NCBI RefSeq assembly: GCF_001436045.1
Contig: NZ_AZER01000025.1
Coordinates: 1 to 64,000 of the forward strand
Origin: Limosilactobacillus frumenti DSM 13145
GTDB lineage: Bacteria > Bacillota > Bacilli > Lactobacillales > Lactobacillaceae
Reading direction: 5' to 3'
DNA: 64,000 nt
Shown: in pieces, positions 50,237 to 61,700 of the stretch
Layout: each line of letters opens with the position of its first letter
Position numbering within the stretch: position 1 is the stretch's first letter
Notes under the pieces: model-generated
The model's input: only the letters and a program-made list of their open reading frames with translations
Told to the model about the DNA's origin: nothing
The model's database searches: none
Translations under genes and position numbers: made by a program

Positions 50237-51045
50237 CACTTTTCACCTCCAAACGCCCACAGATTGAGTGGTCCATGGCCATGACCAATCTGAATGGTAT
50301 TGGCAATACTAGCAGTCACAAACTGCTTACTAATTTTTATGGCTTCTTCTATTGGCTTACCCTTAGCCAATTCCGCAACAATACAGGAAGAAATCGTATC
50401 CCCAGTGCCGTGGGTCCGTTTTGTGTGAACCCGTTTGGCCTTCATCCAAAAGTCACGTTGATCAGCTAAGAGCACGTAGTCAGTGGCATAGTCAGGATCG
50501 TTAAAATGGCCAGCCTTCACTAACACGTTTTTAGCTCCCATAGATTGAAGTTGTCGAGCAGCTTCCTTCATTTGTTCAGGTTGTTCAACTTTGATCCCGG
50601 TTAGCTTCTCCGTTTCTGGCAAGTTAGGAGTGATAAGAGTACACAGCGGTATCAAATCTCTTTTAACTTCGGCAATGGCATCATCAGCGAGTAACTTTGC
50701 TCCTCCCTTGGCCACCATTACGGGATCTAAAACATATGGTCCAAAATCGTAGCGACGGAGATTTTCTGCCACTATTTGAACAGTCGGAATATCAGCCAGC
50801 ATCCCCGTCTTACATGCCCGAATCCGAAAGTCATCCGCAATTGATGCAAACTGTGCATTGATCTGTTCAGTGGTCAGAGGATATGCCTTTTGGACGCCAA
50901 GGGTGTTCTGGGCTGTGATGGCTACAATTACGGTCGCCCCAAAAACACGGCGCATCTGCATCGTTTTCAAATCAGCTTGCATACCAGCACCACCGCCACA
51001 GTCTGAACCAGCAATCGTCAATGTCTGGGGGAATTCATTAATCAT
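50236..51045 (-). CDS. thiD: HMP/HMP-phosphate kinase
   Basis: A 269-residue ribokinase-fold enzyme that phosphorylates hydroxymethylpyrimidine twice. TIAGSDCGGGAGMQADLKTM is the N-terminal signature, ITPNLPETEKLTG and TKRTHGTGDTISSCIVAELAKG the substrate and ATP motifs; the catalytic Asp is in GTGDT. ATG 51045 is chosen over 51063 by spacing. It overlaps thiM by 8 bp and thiE by 1 bp. Confidence 0.94.
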   Translation of the reverse strand: MINEFPQTLTIAGSDCGGGAGMQADLKTMQMRRVFGATVIVAITAQNTLGVQKAYPLTTEQINAQFASIADDFRIRACKTGMLADIPTVQIVAENLRRYDFGPYVLDPVMVAKGGAKLLADDAIAEVKRDLIPLCTLITPNLPETEKLTGIKVEQPEQMKEAARQLQSMGAKNVLVKAGHFNDPDYATDYVLLADQRDFWMKAKRVHTKRTHGTGDTISSCIVAELAKGKPIEEAIKISKQFVTASIANTIQIGHGHGPLNLWAFGGEK

Positions 51046-51832
51046 TATGCTCACTCTTTTCAAATAGTTTTGTTATTTCTACTGTCGTTATTTCACTTAA
51101 AACATCATTAAAGTGGTTGAACCAAGTAAGGGATCCCCGGTCATGACAACTTTGACCACACAAGGTAAAAGTCCCCACTGCTGTCGAAACTGCCTGCAGA
51201 CTGTTTTCAACTGCCAGGAAAGTTGCCACAAGTGAAGACAACATGTCACCGGTACCAACATACCGGGGAAAATATGGGTTAGTAAACGTTGATTCCTCAA
51301 CATCAATGCCATCACTCACATAATCAGTGGGGCCGCTAGCGAGGGCAAAACTGTGAAAATGCCGGGCACATTCTTGAACCAATTCACTAACATTATCTTG
51401 TCCCTCACCACTGTCGATACCGTGACTGTGCCATGGGCGGTGTAATAAAGCTGCCATTTCGCCAGCATTGCCACGTAGACAGGTAACTGGGTAACGATCC
51501 AGAACCTGCTTAGTCCAGTTCAGTCGAAAACTACTACTCCCTACCGCTACCGGGTCAAACACCACTGGCCGGTGAAAAGCTTGGTTGGCGGCCAAAATTG
51601 CCGTCATCAGTTCTTGTTGTGCTTGATTAAGCGTGCCAATGTTTAAGCAGATCGCATCCGCTTGAGCAACCATATCTGGAACTTCTTCTGGAGCAGTAAT
51701 CATCATTGGCGATGCGCCAATAAAATTCACCGCGTTAGCCACAATCTGTGGGGTAACAGCATTGTTAATTATTAGAACCAGGGGATGGGTTGAACGAACG
51801 CGTTCAATTAGTGACCAATCAAATTGCTTCAT
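51038..51832 (-). CDS. thiM: Hydroxyethylthiazole kinase
   Basis: A 264-residue ribokinase-like enzyme phosphorylating salvaged thiazole alcohol. NNAVTPQIVANAVNFIGASPMM near the N-terminus, VFDPVAVGSSSFR, CLRGNAGEMAAL and YVGTGDMLSSLVATFLA (catalytic Asp) are intact. ATG 51832 overlaps the tenA stop by 4 bp. With ThiD and ThiE it rebuilds thiamine from salvage products; no thiazole or HMP synthesis gene is in the window. Confidence 0.93.
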   Translation of the reverse strand: MKQFDWSLIERVRSTHPLVLIINNAVTPQIVANAVNFIGASPMMITAPEEVPDMVAQADAICLNIGTLNQAQQELMTAILAANQAFHRPVVFDPVAVGSSSFRLNWTKQVLDRYPVTCLRGNAGEMAALLHRPWHSHGIDSGEGQDNVSELVQECARHFHSFALASGPTDYVSDGIDVEESTFTNPYFPRYVGTGDMLSSLVATFLAVENSLQAVSTAVGTFTLCGQSCHDRGSLTWFNHFNDVLSEITTVEITKLFEKSEHND

Positions 51833-52485
51833 TGTTGCCACCCCTCTTCCTCCATCGCCATTTGCCAAAAATGCAGTTCATAAAAGCTACTACGAACAAA
51901 GGCCTGTCGCATCTGCTGGCGAATTTCCTTGTTAACACTATCCGCCACCGTATTTAATGCGCTCATCATCCTTTGCTTTTCCCCACTAGCTGCTACTTCA
52001 GCATAAGTTTGAAAAAAGCGATTATACATTGGCTGCGGGCTCTGTTGATATCGCCAGTATTCCGCTAATTCGTTATATAGCCATGGGCATGGTAATAGAG
52101 ATGCTAATCCTACTTCTGAAGAGACGGCAATGCTTTGTCGCAAATGGTTGAGGTAGTCATATGTAGTTGGCGCTAGTGGTGTCTCCCGGTATTCGTGCGT
52201 ACTAACCTTCATTTCTTGAAAATACTTCTCCCGTTCCTTAATTTCCAGCTGCGAATCATCCATTACAAAAAGGTCATTAGGAATTGAATAGACAGCACTC
52301 AGTTGATCCATTACTTGTCGTTGTAAGTGATTAAACACTTCCAAATAGCGATAATCTTGAATGCAGTAAAAGCGGAATTTACGGATCGGTAACTGGCCGT
52401 TTGCCATCCTGGTGATAAAAGGATGGTGAAAACTCTGGTGCCATAAATTGGCAACTTGTTGATGAATGCTTGTCGCAAATGTCAT
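51829..52485 (-). CDS. tenA: Thiaminase II / aminopyrimidine aminohydrolase
   Basis: A 218-residue helical TenA protein. KFRFYCIQDYRYLEVFNHL near residue 35 and YHxWxxxY-like segments follow; CPWLYNELAEYW carries the catalytic Cys-related pocket, and SSFYELHFWQMAMEEEGW the C-terminal Glu. It hydrolyses aminomethyl-pyrimidine from degraded thiamine to HMP, which ThiD uses. It is the first gene after the TPP riboswitch. Confidence 0.92.
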   Translation of the reverse strand: MTFATSIHQQVANLWHQSFHHPFITRMANGQLPIRKFRFYCIQDYRYLEVFNHLQRQVMDQLSAVYSIPNDLFVMDDSQLEIKEREKYFQEMKVSTHEYRETPLAPTTYDYLNHLRQSIAVSSEVGLASLLPCPWLYNELAEYWRYQQSPQPMYNRFFQTYAEVAASGEKQRMMSALNTVADSVNKEIRQQMRQAFVRSSFYELHFWQMAMEEEGWQQ

Positions 52486-52510
52486 TATTAACGGATCCTT
52501 TCTAAAACAA

Positions 52511-52625
52511 AACGCACGTAAGTTAAAAACCTACGTGCGTAACATGAATGCAACTTTCCTTCGCAAGTATTAACTTAACAGGTTCAAGGGTATAATCTCA
52601 GCCGCAGTGGGCACCCCTAGTGCTA
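52511..52625 (-). promoter_or_regulatory. TPP riboswitch with terminator
   Basis: Minus-strand aptamer about 52551-52625: ACTAGGGGTGCCC, GGCTGAGATTATACCCTTGAACCTG in parts, and CTTGCGAAGGAAAGTT, the conserved thi-box. It is followed by a terminator, ACGCACGTA (about 52513) pairing with TACGTGCGT, then TTTTGTTTT. TPP binding should end transcription before tenA-thiM-thiD-thiE. Confidence 0.95.
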
Positions 52626-52667
52626 ATATTCAATTCTGTTTTAACTGTACAATAAATAGTCAATTCC

Positions 52668-52681
52668 TGCAAGCGATTACA
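52668..52681 (+). promoter_or_regulatory. cre-like site
   Basis: TGCAAGCGATTACA fits the CcpA consensus at all positions. It lies between the divergent thi operon and FRG-domain gene, 100 bp before the latter. Confidence 0.55.
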
Positions 52682-52783
52682 TTTAAACCAATCTTTTTTA
52701 CTAGAGTTTATGTTTGAACTAGCTTAAACTAAAGCTGATATTTGTATTTACTGATCGCTTGGTTATAAAGGCAGGTTTTCAAT

Positions 52784-53875
52784 ATGATTCATACTATTCA
52801 AACCGTCTCTGATTACATTGAAGAAATCGAAAAATTAATCAATGACAAGCACCATAACTTCTATTTTCGTGGCCAGGATGATGCATTTTCCAACACCCTA
52901 CCAGCTATTTTTCGGAGTCGCAAATTACTGGATAACGAAGATAATTTATTCAATGATTTTCTAATGACTGATCCCCAGTTGTTTGAAAAATGCCGGACTA
53001 ATTTCGAACGAATGGCATTGATGGAACACTACCACTTACCAACAAGATTACTGGATGTCAGTTCTAATCCATTAATTGCCCTGTTTTTTGCGGTAAAAGG
53101 CGGTCAGGGAAATGGCGAAGTCTACATTTACAAAGATCAGCCTAACCAGGATAAGCTCGCTGCAATGCTTGACCAGCGGGGATGGCATAACTTAATTGCT
53201 GAATACCAGTATAAAGTTGGTGTGACCCACCACAATTATTTTAAGAAAAACGCTTTTAGTAATGAAATGCAATTGGAATCATCTCTCGCCCGGCAATCCA
53301 TGGCGGATAAGAGTTCGTTCTTTCAAACCATTAAGAAGTTCTACCAACTAGATAATAGTTACATTGCTCAGCAACACCGCTTGTGGAGTGACGACTATTT
53401 AAATTACTTTGAAAATGAAGACGCCAACTACTTTGCTGAATTCAAGCATGACTTACAGACGCTGCCATTTTTGCGGTTATTTGAAGAGGCCAAACGTGAT
53501 ATTCCAAGTTTTGCCAACAAATTGAATCCGCTCGAACTGATTGTCCCCAAGATAGTGACTATCAAGCGAATGAGCCGGCGAATGGAAAATCAGCAAGGAC
53601 TGTTCCTCTTCGTGCCATTCATTGGTGATGAATATGATCAATCAGTAAATGTCGATTATCACGAAATTGAACGCCAGGCACAAGCAGCCATTGATATTTT
53701 GAGCTTGTATAATGCAGATAACCCGAATGAAAAAGAGAAGTATATTATTCCAGCCAAGTATAAACGATCCATTTTAGATGAACTGGCCAAGTTAGGAATT
53801 GACTACAGCTTTATTTATCCAGAAGACCACGCTAAAAAAGCTGAAATGATTAAAAACAAGTACTTAGGGCTTTAA
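52784..53875 (+). CDS. FRG-domain protein
   Basis: A 363-residue soluble protein with an FRG domain in the N-terminal half: NFYFRGQDDAFSNTLPAIFR, then LMEHYHLPTRLLDVSSNPLIALFFAV, the two blocks that define the domain. The C-terminal half has no recognised motif. The biochemical role of FRG domains is unknown; some occur next to restriction or defence genes. Here the neighbours are the thiamine operon and Mub adhesins, so there is no defence context. ATG 52784 follows AAAGGCAGG. Confidence 0.8.
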   Translation: MIHTIQTVSDYIEEIEKLINDKHHNFYFRGQDDAFSNTLPAIFRSRKLLDNEDNLFNDFLMTDPQLFEKCRTNFERMALMEHYHLPTRLLDVSSNPLIALFFAVKGGQGNGEVYIYKDQPNQDKLAAMLDQRGWHNLIAEYQYKVGVTHHNYFKKNAFSNEMQLESSLARQSMADKSSFFQTIKKFYQLDNSYIAQQHRLWSDDYLNYFENEDANYFAEFKHDLQTLPFLRLFEEAKRDIPSFANKLNPLELIVPKIVTIKRMSRRMENQQGLFLFVPFIGDEYDQSVNVDYHEIERQAQAAIDILSLYNADNPNEKEKYIIPAKYKRSILDELAKLGIDYSFIYPEDHAKKAEMIKNKYLGL

Positions 53876-53930
53876 AGAAGCTGGGAAATAGACTCGTAAG
53901 TTTAAGTTCGAGACTACTAGTAACAGAGAA

Positions 53931-53968
53931 AGGGAAGAGAAAAAGCATTCTGCTTTTTCTCTTCCCCT
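53931..53968. terminator. Bidirectional intrinsic terminator
   Basis: AGGGAAGAGAAAAAGCA (53931-53947) pairs with 53951-53968, loop TTC, T-rich tail. Confidence 0.88.
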
Positions 53969-54008
53969 TTTTTATACCCACTTGTGTGAACTACCTATTA
54001 GGAACTCA

Positions 54009-55598
54009 TCATTTAAAGTTATTTTTCATCATTAATCCTAAGAGACTATTCAAGGATTTCAGCGCGTCAAACACAACTGACAGGTCATCGCTAGTCGCTA
54101 CCGGATTAAGGATGTTGCCACTTTGTGCTTTTGACAGCTTACGTAAATTCGTTGAAGCATTGGTTTTGACTAATGCCACCGTGAATGTCTGAAGTTGATC
54201 ATTACTAAAGACATGCTCTTCCCTATTACGATCAAAGTTGTTGTATAGCACTTGGTAGCCATCCTTCTTCAACTGCTCAATTTCATCGGCTGTCGAATAC
54301 CGCGCAGCAATCTTTTGGCCTACCTCTCCGGAAATCAATCCAGAAGAAGCAAGTTGTTTGCTCTCATCCCCTAAGTCAACATAGTTAACAATCGCCATTG
54401 GCTTCTGGAGTACCGTTGGAGCAGCTGGTTCTTGTGATGCATTTTCAACAACATCAGGTTGGTAACTAACGTTGACCACATCATTATTACCAGTGACTTT
54501 TTGGGCAGCGACCGTCTTAACAGTAGAATGAAAACCATTAACTACTGGAACCGCCACTGGTTTATATGACTGCTCATCAGCTTGCCAAGGACTAGCCGTG
54601 ATTAGCTCACCAGTCACCAGGTCCACCGTAATCGTTCGTCCCCAATTGACTGCTTGCACAATCGGTTGCGGAGTTTTATCACCGGCACCAGAAAACTGCA
54701 CAGTTAGCTTCGTTGTCCGTTGATATTGGTCAGCGTTGACTGAAGCTTGGGGATGTTGTGGTGAAACATTGGCATGACGGTGTTGCAATGTAATGATGTA
54801 AGTTTGTTCAAACTGATCATTAGCATCAAAGAACTGTGGTGCCCCGTCCGGATTAAAGCCATTATCAACTAACTCATAGCCGCGGTTAATTAACTGCTTA
54901 ATTGTTTCAGTTGGGTCGTAATTAATGACCGCATTTGGCTGACCGGTAACCTCAACTGGCGTTATGATGGCCTGATTATGGTTATCAATGTCTAAGAAGC
55001 GGATCACTGCTGTTTGTGGCCCAGTTGATGCTTGCTTAATTAAGCGGTAATCAACAGTATATTCCACATCTGGTTTTGCTGGATCAACTTCATGACCGCC
55101 GACCATTGCCTGAGAAGGAGTATATCCCTGAACACTGGGACTGCCAATGACTGGGTAATTTGAGTGAACCGGCCGCCATGGCTTACTTCCCATCCTCTTA
55201 TTGGTCACTTTATCAAAGATGATTGACCGGCTCAACTGGACGGTTGTCTGACTGTCACGAGGCGTCCGACTACCTGCTCCTTGATAGTGAACTATTTGGT
55301 GCCCCACCTTAGCAACTTCATTTGGCTCAACACCATGGTCAAGATGATTACCCGTTACCACTTGGCGCTGGTGCTTGAATGTCAGTAGGTGGGTCTGGTT
55401 ATCAAAGCGCTGCTGGGCAAAACCATTAGTGACGAGTTCATAGCCTTGGCTTTGAAGCTTTTTTATTTGCTCATCAAGGTGGTAGTCACTAGTAGCGGTA
55501 ATCTGACCAGACGTTGCAATTTGCGCCATGTTGTTATCTAGATCAACATAATTAATAATCGCAAAAGATTGTGGCTGACCTTTTACTTCTGTTTGCAT
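54009..55598 (-). CDS. Mub/MucBP-repeat protein without signal peptide or LPXTG
   Basis: A 529-residue protein made of MucBP-like and Mub B2-like modules: FAIINYVDLDNN at about 14, KVGHQIVHYQGAGSRTPRD at 100, TAVIRFLDIDNHN at 195, LTVQFSGAGDKTPQP at 300, and MAIVNYVDLGDES at 405. ATG 55598 follows GGAGGAATTACC. It has no signal peptide, membrane anchor or sorting motif, so how it would reach the surface is unclear. It is 107 bp after the giant Mub gene, same strand. The last 50 residues (NLRKLSKAQSGNILN onwards) are unrelated to the repeats. Confidence 0.75.
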   Translation of the reverse strand: MQTEVKGQPQSFAIINYVDLDNNMAQIATSGQITATSDYHLDEQIKKLQSQGYELVTNGFAQQRFDNQTHLLTFKHQRQVVTGNHLDHGVEPNEVAKVGHQIVHYQGAGSRTPRDSQTTVQLSRSIIFDKVTNKRMGSKPWRPVHSNYPVIGSPSVQGYTPSQAMVGGHEVDPAKPDVEYTVDYRLIKQASTGPQTAVIRFLDIDNHNQAIITPVEVTGQPNAVINYDPTETIKQLINRGYELVDNGFNPDGAPQFFDANDQFEQTYIITLQHRHANVSPQHPQASVNADQYQRTTKLTVQFSGAGDKTPQPIVQAVNWGRTITVDLVTGELITASPWQADEQSYKPVAVPVVNGFHSTVKTVAAQKVTGNNDVVNVSYQPDVVENASQEPAAPTVLQKPMAIVNYVDLGDESKQLASSGLISGEVGQKIAARYSTADEIEQLKKDGYQVLYNNFDRNREEHVFSNDQLQTFTVALVKTNASTNLRKLSKAQSGNILNPVATSDDLSVVFDALKSLNSLLGLMMKNNFK

Positions 55599-55705
55599 GG
55601 TAATTCCTCCCAACTGAAACCCCAAATAGGGAGTGGCATTGTTCATGTCACTCCCTATTGGCTAGTTCTATTCTAATTGTAGTAATGAACTAATTAATAA
55701 TCAAA

Positions 55706-58700
55706 CTAATTACGACGCTTCTTCTTATCTGTTCCTGCCAAACCAAGAGCAGCAAGTGCGGCCGCTGCACCTAAAGCAACAGCTTCAGCAGTCTGATCGT
55801 TACCAGTTTGTGGAAGGGTTGCAGCTGATGTTGGCTGCTGTGCTTCTTCGGCTGGTTGAACATTAACTGTTTGTTGTGGAGTTGGTTGCTGTGGTGTTGG
55901 CTGTTGACCAGGTTGTGGTTGTGGAGTTGGTTCCGGCGTTGGTTCTGGAACAGGTTGTGGTTGCGGAGTTGGTTCTGGAGTTGGTGTAGGAGTTGGCGTT
56001 GCCTTCTTCTTCAATGCCACCGTGAAGACTTGAGTAACATTACTGTCATTATCGAAGTTCTTCACAATTCCATCACCATCAAAGCCATTGTAAACAAGTT
56101 CATAGCCAGCAGCTTCGAGCTTTTGAAGCTCTGCACTAGTGCTGTAAAGCTTGTTAATGCTTGTTCCTGCTTTACCAGAAAGAATTCCGGAAGTAGCAAT
56201 TTGTTGACCAGTATCAACATCAACATAGTTAACAACCGCTTGTTGGTCAGTTTCAGGAGTGACGTAAGGAACCTTAACATCCTTTCCTGGATCCTCGTTT
56301 GGAGCAACTGGGTCACCTGGCTTACCATTTTCTGGCTTGTAGCCGGGTACATCAGGGATTTGACCACTAGTTGTCTTAGTAGGGTCCTGTGGATCAGTTG
56401 GGAATTGTGGTTGATCAGCATTTGGAATTGGGTTGCCATTAGGGTCAACCGGAATGATATGACCGTTAGACGTGTAGGTAACAACAACCGTCTTGGTTAA
56501 GTCATCAGGAGTTACCGTTTGACCACCGGCAGTCCGCTTATCTGCATGATACCCTTCAACAACTGGTGTATCAACGTTACCAAAGGTGTGGCTAGTTACA
56601 TTCCATCCAGAATCATTGATAACCTTGCCAGTTACTTCATCAAAGGTGATTGTCTTGGTGAAGTCAAAGCTCTGCTTATTATCAGCTGGAGTCTTATCAC
56701 CGGCGCCAACGTAATGGATCGTCTGCGTACCAGTCTTCTTCAGACTATTGATATCAGTACCATCTGGATACTTAGGCCCATTTGGATTGTTTGGATCAAC
56801 TGGTTGACCTGGGTTACCTGGCTGATCTGGCGTTACGGTCTTAGTCTTGTGAACAACGTAAATCGTAACAGTCGTCGTACCCTTCGTAATCTCACCAGGA
56901 ACAGTAACTCCTGGGTTGACAACTTCATAACCCTTGTTTTCAAGGTTCGTAATGGTTTGTGCCTTGTTGAAGTCAACCTTCGTGCCAATCTCATGTTCAC
57001 CACTAGTCCAACCATATTCAGTCAAATCATTGCCAGTAGTATTGTCATGAACAACAATATTAACAATTCCTTGATCCTTAGTTGGCACATTGTAAATAAC
57101 GTTAGTATCCTTACCAGGATCAGTTGGCGTTACCGTTGGTGTTTCTGGCGTCATACCAGGAATGTTTGGCACTGGTTCATCCGGCGTTACCGTCGTTGGA
57201 TCGTTTGGATTAGTTGGGTATTGTGGCGTTGGTACATTTGGAATTGGGTTCCCGTTTGGATCAACTGGAACAATCTTACCATTTGGCGTGTAGGTTACAG
57301 TAACCGTCTTCGTCAAGTCGGTTGGCGTTACTGTGGTATTACCAGCAGTCCGCTTATCGGCGTGGTATCCATTGACAACTGGTGTGTCAACACTTCCGAA
57401 GGTGTGACTCGTGACATTCCAACCAGAGTCATTAGTGATCTTACCAGTGACGTTATCAAAGGTAATCGTCTTAGTAAAGTCAAAGCTCTGTTTATTATCA
57501 GCTGGGGTCTTATCACCGGCGCCAACATAGTGGATTGTCTGCGTACCAGTCTTCTTCAGGTTGTTGATATCAGTGCCATCTGGGTACTTAGGCCCATTTG
57601 GATTGTTTGGATTAACTGGTTGACCTGGGTTACCCGGCTTATCTGGCGTTACGGTCGTGTGACCATGCTTCAGAACAACAGTGTAAGTTTGGGTAGTACT
57701 GTCATCATTATCAAAGGTTGCTCCGGCTGGGAAACCATCATTGACTAGAACGTAACCCTTGTTCTCAAGGTCCTTAATCGTTGAAGCCGTGGAGTAGTTG
57801 ATCTTGGTGTTAGCCTTACCAACCAAGTTACCAGAAGTAATGATAACCTTGTTGCCCTCATCAGCATCAACGTAGTTAACAATCGCTACTTGATCATTAA
57901 CTGGTACTGGGTTGGCCTTGTAGTAAACCGTTGCTTCCACATTAGGGTGGTTGTAAGCGACATTCTCAATTGCCTTGATGTCATTACCATCAGCAAGATC
58001 ACTTGGGGTCGTCCGAGCAGCATCGATCGTGTAATTACCAATCGTTGGTGACGTTACCTTGGCGAATGTGACTGGGTTAGACCATACGAAGTCGTTATCA
58101 GTAGCTGTACTAATATCAATTTCGTGATTAATGTCATGGTCATAAGTAATCTGGCCATTCTCAACACTCTGAACACGGAGCATCTTACCAGTAACCTTAT
58201 CAACCATCCCTTGGCCTCTGAAGGTAGCAGTATCGGTGTAATCCGTCGTCAATGGTTTGCCAGTGGCTTCATCAACGTAGTGAACGGTTTCCGTTACTGT
58301 CCGCGTCAAGTCAGTCCGACCAAAGGCGTTTTCTGGATTAATTGGTGTGTAACCATGTTCTAAGTATACGTAGAAGGCTTGATCAACACCTGGTTGCTCG
58401 TCAAACTTCCATTGACTAGCAGCGCTTGTGTAGTCCGTCCCATATTGAATTGGCTTGTTTGGATCAGCAGTGGCCTGAACGATACTGTGAATTACGTATC
58501 CGCTCTTAACCAGCGCAGCAATTGTCGTTTCAGCACCCTTGAAGTTAATTGCACTATTGTCCTTACCAGTAGCATCGAATTGGTCAATTTCCTTATTATT
58601 ATCGTTCATGTCGATAATATGGAGGTTAGCCTTTTCGTCTTGTTCTGGGGTTGGAGTTTGATTTTGCTTATAGGTAACGGTGACGTTAACGTCGCTAGAG

Positions 58701-61700
58701 TTCTGGTTAATACCAGTCAACGTCTTAACGTTACCTTGACCATCATCATAGCCGTTTTGGACGGTGGCAGTGTAGCCATCAATAATTGGTGTTACGACTG
58801 TAGCAAACTGGTGACCATCTTGAGCGGACCAAGTGATGTTCTTAGTCTGGTCAGTCAACTCGTTGCCATTAGCATCTGTCCACTTCTTCGTTACAGAATC
58901 GTAGTAAGCAATTCCGGAGAAGTGCAGTTGAGCCGTCTGATCAGCTGGGGTCTTAGCGCCGGCGCCTACGTAGTGAACCGTTTCCGTAACGGTCTTGTAA
59001 AGGTCATCGTGGTCAAGGCCGTTACCTGGCTTATCCGGCGTTACCGGTACAATCTGGTGTTCAACGTAAATTGTGACATTAGTTGTCCCTTTGGTAATTT
59101 CCGTTGGCACAGTCACATCTGGGTTGATAACCTTGTAGCCGGCGTTCTCAAGCTTCTGGATAGTGACAGGCTTATCGAAGTCAACCTTTGTACCAACCTC
59201 ATGACTACCACTATTCCAGCCATACTCTGGTAAGTTATGACCAGTCGTATTGTCATGAACGATAACATTAACGACCCCTTCATCCTTAGTAGGAACGTTG
59301 TAAATAACCTTTGTAGCCTTACCAGGATCAGTTGGTGTTACCGTTGGTGTTTCTGGCGTCATACCAGGAATATTTGGCACTGGTTCATCCGGCGTTACCG
59401 TCGTTGGGTCGTTTGGACTCGTTGGGTATTGCGGCGTTGGTACATTTGGAATTGGGGTTCCGTTTGGATCAACTGGGATGATCTTACCATTTGGCGTGTA
59501 GGTTACGATAACCGTCTTCGTCAAATCATCCGGTGTTACCGTCGTGTTACCAGCAGTCCGCTTATCAGCATGGAATCCATCAACAACTGGTGTGTCAACA
59601 CTTCCGAAGGTGTGACTCGTGACATTCCAACCAGAGTCGTCAGTGATCTTACCAGTGACGTTATCAAAGGTGATCGTCTTGGTGAAGTCAAAGATCTGTT
59701 TATTATCACCTGGGGTCTTATTACCGGCACCAACGTAGTGAACCGTTTGGGTACCAGTCTTCTTCAGGTTGTCAATGCCAGTACCATCTGGGTACTTAGG
59801 TCCATCTGGATTGTTTGGATCAACTGGTTGACCTGGATTACCTGGCTTATCTGGCGTTACGGTCGTGTGACCATGCTTCAGAACAACAGTGTAAGTCTGG
59901 GTAGTGCTGTCGTCATGGTCGAAGGTTGCTCCTGTTGGGAAGCCATCGTTGACTAGAACATAACCCTTCTTCTCCAGCTCATTGATGGTTGAAGCCGTGC
60001 TGTAATCAATCTTAGTACCTGGCTTACCATTTAAGTCACCAGAAGTTGCAATAACAGCATTGCCTTCATCGGCATCAATATAGTTAACAACCGCTAATTG
60101 GTCGTTAACTGGCGTTGGTGCTGGATTCTTAGCTAACGTAATGATGATCTTACTGTCACGGTTCGTTGGCGTTACTGCTTCACCAGCAACTGCACCAGTA
60201 GTTTCATCAACATTAGCATCGGTATTAGTCTTACTAATACTGATGATGTGGTAATTAGTAAGGTCAATTGCTGGAACGGCAGCAAAGTTCTGACTATCGT
60301 GATCCCACGTAATCTTACCTTGTTGGTTAGCAATTTGGTTGCCGTTCATCGTAACAAGGTTACCAGTTACCAAGTCAATAGTACCGTGACCCTTAAATTC
60401 AATCTGTTGTGGAACTGGTTGTAGAGCCTGACTACCATCAGCGTAATGGTACTCAATCGTCCGGGTAATAGTCTTATCCAGATCTTTTCTACTCAAGTTT
60501 GGATTAGTTGGCGCTGGGGTATCTGGCTTGTTTGGATCAACTGGCTTATTAGGATCAGCTGGGTGATCTGGGTCAACTGGACGCGTACCATGCTTCAAGT
60601 GAACTTCAAAGTTGTTGTTGCCTTCTAAGAAGGTTTCTTGGCCATCCTTAAAGTTATTGGAAACTAGTACATAACCATGAGCTTCATAGTTCTGAATCTT
60701 GTCAGCTGTTTGATAATTAATTAGCTCACCGACATGACCACTAAATGAAGCGTCCGCTAACTGTGATCCAGTTGTGTCATCAATATACTTGATGGATCCT
60801 TGTGCATTGACTGGTACTTGAGAATCTGGTGCATAGACAACAACAACGTCTGAACTTGGTGTATCCCGAGAAACCGTTTGTTGACTGACTGCACCAGTCC
60901 GATCAACCGTGTAACCAACAATGTTATTACCACTGACAGATACAACATGGTAACCATTAGCCGTCTTCGCATTAATTGCGGCAAAGGTCTGATTTTCGCT
61001 TGGCGTCCAAGTTAAACCATTTGCCAGGCCAGTAATCTTATTGTTTTCAACGGTGACCCACTTGCCAGTAACGTTATCTAAGTAACCTTCACCCTTAAAC
61101 TCAGTAGTTTGAGTTACTGGGGTCAATCCAGCCATTTCATTACCTTGTTGGTCAACATAGGTAACCTTCCGGGTAATTGTCCGGTCAAGATAATCCTTAG
61201 TGTAGCCATCCTTATCGTCTGGATGACCTGGGTTAACTGGTGTGTAACTATGGTCTAATTCGATGACCCACTTCTGACTAATGCCATTATTATCAGACTG
61301 ATCATCATAATTACCAAAGTGAATGCCGCCGTAGTTAGTAACACCGTTTAGAACAGTGCCATTGTAACTAGCATTAACCCACTTATAACCTTTGTTAAGA
61401 AGGTTAGTTACCTGAGCATCTGCATTATTGAATCTAATTGCATCGCCTTCAAGGCCACTTTGCGTATAAGTACCCAAGTTCATTTCTTGACCTGGAGTAA
61501 CATCCTTAATAATTAATTCTGCACTCTGTTGCGTCTTAACAGGGTTGGCCTTGTAGTAGACCGTTGCTTCCACGTTATGGTGGTTGTAAGCAACATTCTC
61601 AATTGCCTTGATGTCATTACCATCAGCAAGGTCACTTGGAGTCGTCCGGGCAGGATCAACTGTGTAGCCAGCAATCGTTGGCGACGTTACCTTGTCAAAT

